This document shows positions 8,350-15,759 of a stretch of DNA of 64,000 bases, piece by piece. The DNA comes from Ascidiaceihabitans sp. (GTDB lineage Bacteria; Pseudomonadota; Alphaproteobacteria; Rhodobacterales; Rhodobacteraceae): the NCBI GenBank assembly GCA_028825475.1, contig JAPKAB010000002.1, forward strand, positions 62,001-126,000, in the 5' to 3' direction. Position numbers and translations under genes: made by a program. The notes under the pieces are model-generated. The model did not search any database. It worked only from the letters and a program-made list of their open reading frames with translations, and had not been told where the DNA came from. The first letter of the stretch is position 1, and each line of letters starts with the position of its first letter.

Positions 8350-8856
8350 TTACTCGCCGTGCTTCTTGTCACCATGTTTCTTTTTACCGCCTTTATGCTT
8401 TTGCATTTTTTCAGCCGCGGCGTTGTACTCTTCTTCGGACAAAGAACCGTTTTCATCTGTATCAAAGTGCTTCAACATCTTTGCGCTGCGGTCTTTACCA
8501 CCACGGCCTTTACCGCGTGCTTCCAGCTCTTCAGCAGACAACTTACCATCCTTATCAGCGTCCAGCTTTTCGATCATGCGTGCCGCACGTTTCTCAGCTT
8601 TTTCCTGGCCTGACGCCGCAAGTTCAGCTGCGGAAATCAATCCGTCAGAATCGGTATCCATTTTTGCGAAACGAACAGCGCCTTGGGCTTCCATTTCAGC
8701 CGCAGTAATTTGACCATCGCCATCTACATCCAGATCAGCAAATGCAATCGGGGCTGGGCCATGTCCGCGGGCTTGGGCAGCGCCAGTAAACCCAACGGCA
8801 ACCAACGCAATTGTCAAAGCGACTTTAGGCAAAGCGGTCATACGTAGTGTCATCAT
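8350..8856 (-). CDS. secreted EF-hand calcium-binding protein
   Basis: This 168-residue protein is exported: a signal peptide (hydrophobic core VALTIALVAVGFTGA, ending AQARG) is followed by four EF-hand loops. These are D-L-D-V-D-G-D-G (~40s), D-T-D-S-D-G, D-A-D-K-D-G and D-T-D-E-N-G, each with a Glu ending the loop. The tail is rich in Lys, His and Gly. The start at 8856 (ATGATG) follows a GGAG site; the longer upstream frame is not used. It lies upstream of the ECF sigma gene in the same direction. A periplasmic calcium- or metal-binding role is likely; no enzyme domain is present. Confidence 0.85.
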   Translation of the reverse strand: MMTLRMTALPKVALTIALVAVGFTGAAQARGHGPAPIAFADLDVDGDGQITAAEMEAQGAVRFAKMDTDSDGLISAAELAASGQEKAEKRAARMIEKLDADKDGKLSAEELEARGKGRGGKDRSAKMLKHFDTDENGSLSEEEYNAAAEKMQKHKGGKKKHGDKKHGE

Positions 8857-9035
8857 AATTCTCCGGTTTTTATTGTGCCCCCATTTTGGGCGGCTCACTA
8901 AGTCAAACGGGGACACAGACGGTTTCCGTCGCAGTAAATTCAAATAATTTGCAACTTCCCGCCACTAGGACATCCTGTCGCGTTTATTTTCTCGCATTCA
9001 GGGCGCATTTAGAAGACAGACAAAAGGATATTCCA

Positions 9036-9437
9036 ATGGCCAGCACAGATGTGGAACCTATGACTGAAGTAATCGAGCGTCCCCTACGCACTGCGCTTTT
9101 ACGTGGCTGGCGTCGTAAATGCCCCAACTGTGGGCAAGGTTCGCTGCTGAAAAGCTACTTGAAGGTCAATGACACCTGCACAGTATGCCGTGAAGAACTG
9201 CACCACCATCGTGCCGATGACGGGCCTGCCTATTTGACGATTCTGATCGTTGGGCACCTGATGATCGCGCTGTTGTATGAGGTGTTCCTGATCTACCGCC
9301 CAGAGCCGCTTACACTGTTCACAATCTTTGCTGTTGGCAGTGTCGGCCTGTCGCTCTACCTTCTTCCTAGACTGAAGGGGGTCGTGATCGGCTTCCAATG
9401 GGCGCGTTATATGGGCGGGTTTGGCAACAAACGCTAA
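9036..9437 (+). CDS. DUF983 family membrane protein
   Basis: This 133-residue protein is of the DUF983 type common in alphaproteobacteria. An N-terminal zinc-ribbon-like module holds CPNCGQGSLLKSYLK and CTVCREEL (four Cys as CxxC pairs), then HHHRADDGPAY. Two membrane helices follow (LTILIVGHLMIALLYEVFLIY and LTLFTIFAVGSVGLSLYLL). The ATG at 9036 follows an AAAAGGA site; the frame continues further upstream but without gene-like content. The function is unknown. Confidence 0.85.
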   Translation: MASTDVEPMTEVIERPLRTALLRGWRRKCPNCGQGSLLKSYLKVNDTCTVCREELHHHRADDGPAYLTILIVGHLMIALLYEVFLIYRPEPLTLFTIFAVGSVGLSLYLLPRLKGVVIGFQWARYMGGFGNKR

Positions 9438-9473
9438 CCCAACGTCGCGCCCCAAGTATGTGTTAGGGACGCG

Positions 9474-10181
9474 ATGACCGCCGATGTGAAAATTGACAAA
9501 ACCCAAATTCGCAATGCAGCCACCGTTATAGTGCTGCGCGATCGCACAACATCCCCTCGTATTCTAATGGGTCAACGCGGTTCAAAAGCTGTGTTTATGC
9601 CCAACAAATTCGTCTTTCCAGGTGGCGCAGTTGATGCAGGTGACCGCGATGTCGCCTTAGGCACCGCCCTGCCCGACCTTTGCCACGAACGGCTAAAGGA
9701 AGACAGCAGCACAGATATGTCCAACACATTGGCCGTTGCTGCAATTCGCGAGTTGTTTGAAGAGACGGGGCAAATCCTAGGTCACAAAGAACCTTGGAAC
9801 GGAGATGTACCAGAGGATTGGAAAGACTTTGCGGCCTCAGGTCACACGCCCAGCGCTGCAGGGTTACAGTTTGTCTTTCGCGCCCTTACCCCTCCGGGGC
9901 GGACGCGTCGTTTCGATGCACGCTTCTTCTTGGTGGATGCAGATGAACTGACGTCAGACCCCGATGATTTTTCCGCTGCATCAGATGAGTTGTCACATCT
10001 GCAATGGGTTGCGCTGGATGATGCGCGATCCTTTGACATGCCTTTTATAACCGAAGTCGTCTTAAGCGAGATTCAGGCCCGTGCCGCGGATCGCAATCCA
10101 CCCGCAAGTGTGCCGTTCTTTAAAAATAATGATGAAGAGAGCTTGTTCTTACGCCTGCGCGGCCAGCAGCCAACCGATTGA
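9474..10181 (+). CDS. NUDIX hydrolase (NUDT19/RP2-like, split Nudix box)
   Basis: This 235-residue hydrolase cleaves nucleoside-diphosphate derivatives. The Nudix box is split: FPGGAVDAGD (~46-55) is separated by an insertion of about 30 residues from AAIRELFEETGQILG, which carries the metal-binding RE-EE-G core. Insertion within the box is characteristic of the NUDT19/RP2 group, some members of which act on acyl-CoA. It ends exactly where the opposing EamA gene ends (stop at 10179-10181 against 10182-10184). A CoA or ADP-ribose type substrate is possible but unproven. Confidence 0.85.
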   Translation: MTADVKIDKTQIRNAATVIVLRDRTTSPRILMGQRGSKAVFMPNKFVFPGGAVDAGDRDVALGTALPDLCHERLKEDSSTDMSNTLAVAAIRELFEETGQILGHKEPWNGDVPEDWKDFAASGHTPSAAGLQFVFRALTPPGRTRRFDARFFLVDADELTSDPDDFSAASDELSHLQWVALDDARSFDMPFITEVVLSEIQARAADRNPPASVPFFKNNDEESLFLRLRGQQPTD

Positions 10182-11084
10182 TCAGGCCAGAACGACCATT
10201 CCCAAAACAGACATACCCAACACGGCCACGCCGATCCATTCGCGCAAGCTGATCTTTTCCTTGAAGAACAGCACTGTCACCAGCAGGCTAAAGATCAATT
10301 CGATCTGACCCACCGCTTTGACATAGGCCGCATTTTGCAGCGTAAACGCCGTGAACCAACAGAATGATCCCACCATAGATAAAAAGCCGATCCAACCCGC
10401 AACGCGGCGCGCCTGCCAAACTGCAGATATTTCACCCCGCTCACGCAAAAACAGATAGATCGCCATGCCAGTCAATTGCATCGATGTCACCATCGCAAGC
10501 GTGACACCCGCACGGCCCCAATGATCCGCCATATCCAATTGCAGCGATGCACCACGATACGTCACCGCAGACACGGCAAACAATGCACCCGACAGAATGC
10601 CAAGACCCGTAGCGCGGTTGAACATCATGCGCCAATTCCACGCCCCGATTTGCGCAGGCGAAGACAGCAAAAGCACGCCGATCAAACCCAAGACAATCGC
10701 GCCCAATCCCTGCCACGATACCTGATCCCCAAGGAACACAATCCCAACCAGAACTGCCAAAATCACCTCGGTTTTCTTGAACGTGATCCCCACGGCAAAG
10801 TTACAGCTTTTGAAAACCAACACCAGACAGACCGTTGCCAGCACCTGCGCCAAACCGCCTGTCGCCGCATACATCCAGAACTGTGGTGAAAGATCAGGCC
10901 ACGCTTGCCCCGTTTGGTCCAAGTACAGCGTTGTGAGGACCAAAATAATCGGCGCAGAATATAAGAACCGTGCGAACGTCGCACCAGCCGCAGATAACGT
11001 CTGCTTGGCCATGACCTTTTGCAACATAAAGCGTAGCGTTTGAAACACCGCCGCTGCGACCGAAATGCTAATCCATAAACTCAT
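10182..11084 (-). CDS. EamA/DMT-superfamily transporter
   Basis: This 300-residue inner-membrane protein has about ten hydrophobic segments in two repeats (EamA + EamA), including FKKTEVILAVLVGIVFLGD and FFKEKISLREWIGVAVLGMSVLGMVVLA. Family members export metabolites or amino acids, and some import them. It starts 20 bp after the desaturase gene and is the last co-directional gene after the carnitine cluster, so it may share that transcript. It could move a pathway intermediate or solute, but no substrate is visible from sequence. Confidence 0.88.
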   Translation of the reverse strand: MSLWISISVAAAVFQTLRFMLQKVMAKQTLSAAGATFARFLYSAPIILVLTTLYLDQTGQAWPDLSPQFWMYAATGGLAQVLATVCLVLVFKSCNFAVGITFKKTEVILAVLVGIVFLGDQVSWQGLGAIVLGLIGVLLLSSPAQIGAWNWRMMFNRATGLGILSGALFAVSAVTYRGASLQLDMADHWGRAGVTLAMVTSMQLTGMAIYLFLRERGEISAVWQARRVAGWIGFLSMVGSFCWFTAFTLQNAAYVKAVGQIELIFSLLVTVLFFKEKISLREWIGVAVLGMSVLGMVVLA

Positions 11085-11104
11085 GGGCTGTTTTTGGCGG
11101 CTTC

Positions 11105-12010
11105 TTACTCAGAAGGCCAGAGCGGATGCGGCACGGGATCTTTCGCCTTCACAAAGTAGCGCGCGATCACCTGCGCGTATGAACGATAATTGTAGTCCTC
11201 GTTGAACCCATCATAGCTATCTGTATTGTCACGATACAGTCGGGGCAAATTATACCACGCGACCTGAGGGTGAAGGTGGTGCACAGCGTGTAGATTGTTG
11301 TTAAGGAACAAGAACGCCAACGGACCTTTGTCGTCGATAATAACTGTACGGGCCGTTGAATACTGGTGAGCGCGGTGCTCTAGGAAGGTCCGAATTTTCA
11401 GGACTGACATCGCGAAATAACAACACATCAGATAAATCCAGATCGACATGGGTGACGTGACAACAACCGTGATCACCAACGCACTGCTCAGAAAATGGAT
11501 GCCCCATGCACCTATGATCGCACGGTTGCCTTGGCGCATTTCACGCCAGTCACCGCGCATAAACATCACTTGTGACATCAGTGGCCCAATCAACATCCGC
11601 CCCAACAGCGCATTGTTCAGCTGCATAATCCGTTGCTGCCATGGTGCCATCCTTGCCCAAACGGCAGGATCATAAAAATTCGTTTCGGGATCGTCATAAG
11701 GATCGGTCAGGCGTTCATCGATGTGGTGGGCCAGATGCGTGTCGCGAAACCTAATATAGGGAACAAGTAACCCCAAAGACACCATCGCCAAACCATCATT
11801 CACCCTGCGCGATGCAAACGGATGCCCGTGCAGCGCCTCATGACTGAGGGAGGATTGTAAAACCAGCACCAGGGTCAGAACAACACCAGCCAACAACATC
11901 GAAACCATTGGCAGCACGAACACCCCAATCAGCCACAACCCCCAACACGCCAACCACAAAAAGACAGTGGGCCACTCAATCGCTTTTACAACTGCCCGCT
12001 GATCCCTCAT
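11105..12010 (-). CDS. membrane fatty acid desaturase
   Basis: This 301-residue integral membrane di-iron enzyme has three histidine boxes: HEALHGH (HxxxH type), HLAHH, and NNNLHAVHHLHP. Hydrophobic segments lie between them, two before the first box. Such enzymes insert double bonds or hydroxyls into lipid acyl chains, or act on related hydrophobic substrates. It starts 9 bp after the SDR gene and so is probably part of the carnitine operon, an unusual association. The substrate is not known. Confidence 0.87.
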   Translation of the reverse strand: MRDQRAVVKAIEWPTVFLWLACWGLWLIGVFVLPMVSMLLAGVVLTLVLVLQSSLSHEALHGHPFASRRVNDGLAMVSLGLLVPYIRFRDTHLAHHIDERLTDPYDDPETNFYDPAVWARMAPWQQRIMQLNNALLGRMLIGPLMSQVMFMRGDWREMRQGNRAIIGAWGIHFLSSALVITVVVTSPMSIWIYLMCCYFAMSVLKIRTFLEHRAHQYSTARTVIIDDKGPLAFLFLNNNLHAVHHLHPQVAWYNLPRLYRDNTDSYDGFNEDYNYRSYAQVIARYFVKAKDPVPHPLWPSE

Positions 12011-12019
12011 GCCACGGGC

Positions 12020-12766
12020 CTAAACCTTCGGATCTGGGTTTTCGGTGTGCCCATCCACGGAAATCACCTGCCCCGACACCATGCGCGCACTGTCTGACCC
12101 CAAAAACACAGCCATATCTGCAATGTCCTTAGCCGTCACAAAGGCCCGCATCGAGGTCCCGACGGCATAGCCTTCATACACCTGATCCCGCGTCATGCCC
12201 TTGGCTGTGGCCTCACGCTCCAACACACCTTCCATGCGGGGCCCTTCAACTGCCCCCGGACAGATCGCATTGGCACGGATGCCAAATGGGCCCAGCTCCA
12301 TGGCAAGTGTCTTCATCAATCCAATCATGCCCCACTTGGCTGCGGAATAGGCCGCGCGGTTGGGGTATCCATAAATACCTGCCGTTGAGGACGTGATTGT
12401 GATCACGCCGGATCCTGCGGCCTTCATCATTGGGGCCGCATATTTGCTGGCCAAAAACGCGCCTTCCAAATTGACGCTCACGCACTGCTGCCACTCGGAC
12501 AGGTCAATATCCTCGACCAACGCGGTTGGCCCGGCAATCCCCGCATTGGCACATAAAACGTCCAACCCGTCCAAACGCGCAAACAACGCCGCCATTTCGG
12601 CCTCATTGCTGGCGTCACAGCGCACAGCGGTCCAATTGGACGGGACAGCGGCCAAGGCGGCTTCGTCAACATCCGTCACCCATACGTCAAAACCTGCGGC
12701 GTCGAACTCCGTGGCCATCGCGTGACCAATCCCCGATCCACCAGCTGTGACAAGGACGCGTTTCAC
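12020..12766 (-). CDS. SDR-family oxidoreductase in the carnitine cluster
   Basis: This 248-residue classical short-chain dehydrogenase has the cofactor motif TAGGSGIG (7-14) and an acidic residue after beta-2 (TDVD) that favours NAD. NAG follows, with catalytic Ser126/127, Tyr140 and Lys144 (YSAAK). The ATG overlaps the stop of the cdhA-cdhB fusion (ATGA). The cluster converts carnitine to glycine betaine plus acetoacetate, so a role in handling a carnitine stereoisomer, a dehydrocarnitine relative or acetoacetate (3-hydroxybutyrate dehydrogenase-like) is possible. The fold and chemistry are sure; the substrate is inferred. Confidence 0.85.
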   Translation of the reverse strand: MKRVLVTAGGSGIGHAMATEFDAAGFDVWVTDVDEAALAAVPSNWTAVRCDASNEAEMAALFARLDGLDVLCANAGIAGPTALVEDIDLSEWQQCVSVNLEGAFLASKYAAPMMKAAGSGVITITSSTAGIYGYPNRAAYSAAKWGMIGLMKTLAMELGPFGIRANAICPGAVEGPRMEGVLEREATAKGMTRDQVYEGYAVGTSMRAFVTAKDIADMAVFLGSDSARMVSGQVISVDGHTENPDPKV

Positions 12767-14238
12767 GGACGTTGACCAACAGCGCGCCCAGCGCCTTCAG
12801 GTGTTCCAAGTGCGCCATGCGCGGCCGCAACACGTTCAACGGCCGCAACAATTGCGTCACTTGGGTCAGAGGGACGGCGGGTTTCCAAGCTGACGTGCAG
12901 CAAGAAATGTTCGCCAGTCGCCAACAGTCGATCACCCTCATACATCTCATGCCACAGGTGCATCTTTTTGCCCGCACCCATCAACACTTGGGTGCGCACT
13001 TCGATCAATGCGCCTGCAAGGGCTTCATCCACGTGGCGGATATGGGTTTCGGCGGTAAAGTAACTGCCACCAGTCGCGATGTACTGCGCATCACATCCTA
13101 CCATTTCCATGAAACGGTCCGTGGCATCACCAAAGGCTTGCAGATACTTCGCCTCATTCATATGGCCGTTGTAATCGGTCCAATCCAAAGGCACCGCGCG
13201 GCGCACGGTCATGATGGGTTGGGACACATCCTCAAGTTCATCCATGCGCGCCGACAGGATCGTGCCCTTGCGCAATCCGGACTCGTGGTTGTTCATCAAT
13301 GCGCCTGCACCAAAATCTTGGCCCTTCAGCGCACGGATCATCGCAACCAGATTGTTGTCACGAATCCGCAGCATATCTGAAATCGACATGTGACCCGACT
13401 GTTCATCAGATTGACCGGCGATCAGTTCAACCAATTCATCCGTAAACTCCGGCACATCCATCAATTTGGTCCATGGCCATTTCAGCGCCGGACCAAACTG
13501 CGCCATAAAGTGGCGCATACCCGCTTCGCCGCCAGCGGTGCGATATGTGTCGAACAGACCCATCTGACCCCAGCGAATGCCAAAGCCATAGCGGATTGCG
13601 TTGTCAATTTCTTCTGTCGTGGCAACGCCGTCTTTGACCAACCACAAGGCTTCGCGCCACACGGCTTCCAAAAAGCGGTCCGCGATATGGGCGTCGATTT
13701 CTTTGCGCACATGCAGTGGGAACATCCCAACTGAGGTGATCACCTCTTTGGCCTTTGCGACCAGCGCAGGGTCAGTGACCTCGCTTGGAACCAACTCAAT
13801 AAGCGGCATCAGATAAACGGGGTTAAAGGGGTGGGCGACCATGATCTGTTCAGGGCGGATTGCGCCTTCCTGCAATTCGCTGGGTTTAAAGCCAGAGGTC
13901 GAGGAGGCAATCACCGCATCCTCAGCGCAATGCTTTTGCAAAGTTTGAAACACCTTCAGTTTGATTTCCAGCCGCTCTGGCACGCTTTCTTGGATCCACG
14001 TTGCACCTTCGACAACTTCCGCCATCGTGTGGTGGAACGACAGATTGCCGGCATCAGGCAGCGCCACATCAACCAGTCCCGGCATAGAACGGCGGGCATT
14101 GCCCAACACTTCTTCAAAATTACGCTCTGCATTAGGATCGGGGTCAAACACACGCACGTCCCAACCGTTCAATAAGAACCGCGCGGCCCATCCGCCACCA
14201 ATTACACCGCCGCCAATGATTGCTGCTGTCTTTGTCAT
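12763..14238 (-). CDS. cdhAB: carnitine 3-dehydrogenase / betainyl-CoA thioesterase fusion
   Basis: This 491-residue fusion joins an NAD-dependent L-carnitine dehydrogenase (~1-325; GGGVIGGGWAARFLLNGWD at the start, then a 3-hydroxyacyl-CoA-dehydrogenase-like C-domain) to a hot-dog thioesterase (~335-475; DWTDYNGHMNEAKY). The first half oxidises carnitine to 3-dehydrocarnitine. The second hydrolyses betainyl-CoA to glycine betaine, after CdhC has made it. The start MTKTAAI at 14238 follows an AGGAC site and overlaps the lipocalin stop (TGATG). The two activities are separate genes, cdhA and cdhB, in Pseudomonas. The C-terminal ~20 residues are Gly/Pro-rich and unassigned. Confidence 0.9.
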   Translation of the reverse strand: MTKTAAIIGGGVIGGGWAARFLLNGWDVRVFDPDPNAERNFEEVLGNARRSMPGLVDVALPDAGNLSFHHTMAEVVEGATWIQESVPERLEIKLKVFQTLQKHCAEDAVIASSTSGFKPSELQEGAIRPEQIMVAHPFNPVYLMPLIELVPSEVTDPALVAKAKEVITSVGMFPLHVRKEIDAHIADRFLEAVWREALWLVKDGVATTEEIDNAIRYGFGIRWGQMGLFDTYRTAGGEAGMRHFMAQFGPALKWPWTKLMDVPEFTDELVELIAGQSDEQSGHMSISDMLRIRDNNLVAMIRALKGQDFGAGALMNNHESGLRKGTILSARMDELEDVSQPIMTVRRAVPLDWTDYNGHMNEAKYLQAFGDATDRFMEMVGCDAQYIATGGSYFTAETHIRHVDEALAGALIEVRTQVLMGAGKKMHLWHEMYEGDRLLATGEHFLLHVSLETRRPSDPSDAIVAAVERVAAAHGALGTPEGAGRAVGQRP

Positions 14239-14771
14239 CACTTTGTCCTTTTTAGTCGGCGGGTATCCCAACCGTAGAATTTCAAAATCTCTGTTGCCGC
14301 TTTTAGGCGGTCTTTCCTTGGATTTAGTTTACGATCCAAGATGTAGCCAACGCGGCCTGATGGTGTTCCCAAAACCGCGGTGCGGAACCCTTCGTCCACC
14401 CACATGATTATCAAGGGTTCACCCTGTTTGGGGCGCAAAACTGCGGTTCCGTCGTATGCATAGGTTTGGGCACCTTCACTTGCGACGACAACAATGCGGT
14501 CTTTGCCCCGTTGATAGGCCACAGCGATCACATCATGCGCCGCTGTTTCGCCCGTTTCAACGAAACGCGCGACGACATGCCAATCACCAGAAAAGCGCAC
14601 AGGATCAAACCGTGTGGTCGCGCCGATATTGGCCGACGGATTGCGAAACGTTATATCAGATGGCGCGGGTGGGGCGGTTGGAACTGGTGCACATGCCACC
14701 AATCCACCCACCAACAGCGCACCTACCAAATACCGACGCAATACCGACGTTATACCGACGTCGATTTTCAC
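14238..14771 (-). CDS. lipocalin-like lipoprotein in the carnitine operon
   Basis: This protein of up to 177 residues has a hydrophobic stretch ending in the lipobox LVAC, so it is probably a lipoprotein anchored in an envelope membrane. The mature part resembles bacterial lipocalin (Blc): FDPVRFSGDWHVVARF near the start carries the GxW-like motif, and GYILDRKLNP plus FYGWDTRRLKRTK match the Blc ending. Lipocalins bind small hydrophobic or lipid molecules. The GTG at 14771 overlaps the cdhC stop (GTGA), but its ribosome site abuts it. A TTG at codon 11 would give a shorter, more typical signal peptide. An 11-bp triple repeat covers this N-terminal coding segment. Confidence 0.72.
   Translation of the reverse strand: MKIDVGITSVLRRYLVGALLVGGLVACAPVPTAPPAPSDITFRNPSANIGATTRFDPVRFSGDWHVVARFVETGETAAHDVIAVAYQRGKDRIVVVASEGAQTYAYDGTAVLRPKQGEPLIIMWVDEGFRTAVLGTPSGRVGYILDRKLNPRKDRLKAATEILKFYGWDTRRLKRTK
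14728..14762. repeat. three tandem 11-bp repeats (ATACCGACG core)
   Basis: The 9-mer ATACCGACG occurs at 14730-14738, 14741-14749 and 14752-14760, exactly 11 bp apart. It lies in the first 45 bases of the lipocalin gene, just past the cdhC stop. Since 11 is not a multiple of 3, each copy is read in a different frame. Confidence 0.9.
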
Positions 14772-15682
14772 CCCTTTGCAGCCTGCTTTGTCAGCCCCAA
14801 TTTATCGCGTACTTCTTGGGCACCGATCACCCGTGCGCCCATGTTTTCGATGATGGTTCCGGCCCGTTCAACCAGCTGCCAGTTCTGCGCCAACTCACCT
14901 TTGCCCAACCATAGATTATCCTCCAGACCAACGCGCACGTTGCCCCCGGCCAATACGGATGCCGCAACATAGGCCATCTGATTGCGTCCCAAACCAAAGG
15001 CCGAAAACGTCCAGTCGTCAGGCACATTGTTGACCATCGCCATAAAGGTATTCAAATCATCCGGTGCGCCCCATGGCACACCCATGCACAGTTGGACCAA
15101 AGCAGGCGACTCAAGAACGCCGTCCTTAACCAGTTGTTTTGCATACCATAAGTGTCCTGTATCAAAGGCCTCGATCTCGGGCTTTACGCCCAATTCGGTC
15201 ATCATGCGCCCCATCGCAGTCAGCATACCGGGCGTGTTTGTCATGACGTAATCAGCTTCGGCAAAATTCATTGTGCCGCAATCCAGCGTACAGATCTCTG
15301 GCAAGCATTCTGCAACATGCGCCACACGTTCTGTCGCGCCGACCATATCGGTGCCGTTTGCGTTCAGCGGCAATGGCGCTTCAGGAGAACCAAAGATCAT
15401 ATCGCCACCCATACCCGCCGTCAGGTTCAGCACGACATCAACATCGGCATCGCGGATACGGTCCGTAACCTCCCGATAATATTTAAGATCACGTGATGGT
15501 GTCCCCGTTTCAGGATCCCGGACGTGGCAGTGCACAATCGCCGCCCCTGCCTTACCCGCAGCGATCGCACTGTCCGCGATTTCTTTAGGAGAACGCGGCA
15601 CATGGGGACTGCGGTCTTGGGTTCCGCCCGATCCAGTGACCGCGCATGTGATGAAAACTTCGTTGTTCATAGCCAATGGCAT
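14768..15682 (-). CDS. cdhC: BKACE-family 3-dehydrocarnitine:acetyl-CoA trimethylamine transferase
   Basis: This 304-residue TIM-barrel enzyme belongs to the beta-keto acid cleavage (BKACE) family. In the carnitine pathway it condenses 3-dehydrocarnitine with acetyl-CoA to give betainyl-CoA and acetoacetate. The zinc-binding pair H51/H53 in IVHCHVRD and the TAGMGGDMIFG and LDCGTMNF strands are typical. AAGGGAG lies 7 bases before the ATG at 15682. It is first in a co-directional set (lipocalin, cdhAB fusion, SDR, desaturase) and diverges from cdhR. The assignment to CdhC rather than another BKACE rests mainly on the context. Confidence 0.88.
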   Translation of the reverse strand: MPLAMNNEVFITCAVTGSGGTQDRSPHVPRSPKEIADSAIAAGKAGAAIVHCHVRDPETGTPSRDLKYYREVTDRIRDADVDVVLNLTAGMGGDMIFGSPEAPLPLNANGTDMVGATERVAHVAECLPEICTLDCGTMNFAEADYVMTNTPGMLTAMGRMMTELGVKPEIEAFDTGHLWYAKQLVKDGVLESPALVQLCMGVPWGAPDDLNTFMAMVNNVPDDWTFSAFGLGRNQMAYVAASVLAGGNVRVGLEDNLWLGKGELAQNWQLVERAGTIIENMGARVIGAQEVRDKLGLTKQAAKG

Positions 15683-15759
15683 CGCATATCTCCCTTGCGT
15701 TTGAACCTATAATGGGGTGGCCTTCGCAATATGACTTGTCACAAAGCGAATCTTACTTG
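15683..15759. promoter_or_regulatory. divergent cdhC/cdhR control region
   Basis: These 77 bp separate the cdhC and cdhR starts and must hold both promoters. Both ribosome-binding regions fall inside. By analogy with GlxA/CdhR systems, the regulator would bind here and respond to carnitine or an intermediate. I see no clear inverted repeat that fixes an operator. Confidence 0.5.

Noticed and set aside
12772-13380. Long plus-strand open frame (202 codons)
   Set aside because: It is antisense to the cdhAB fusion and has no protein-like features.
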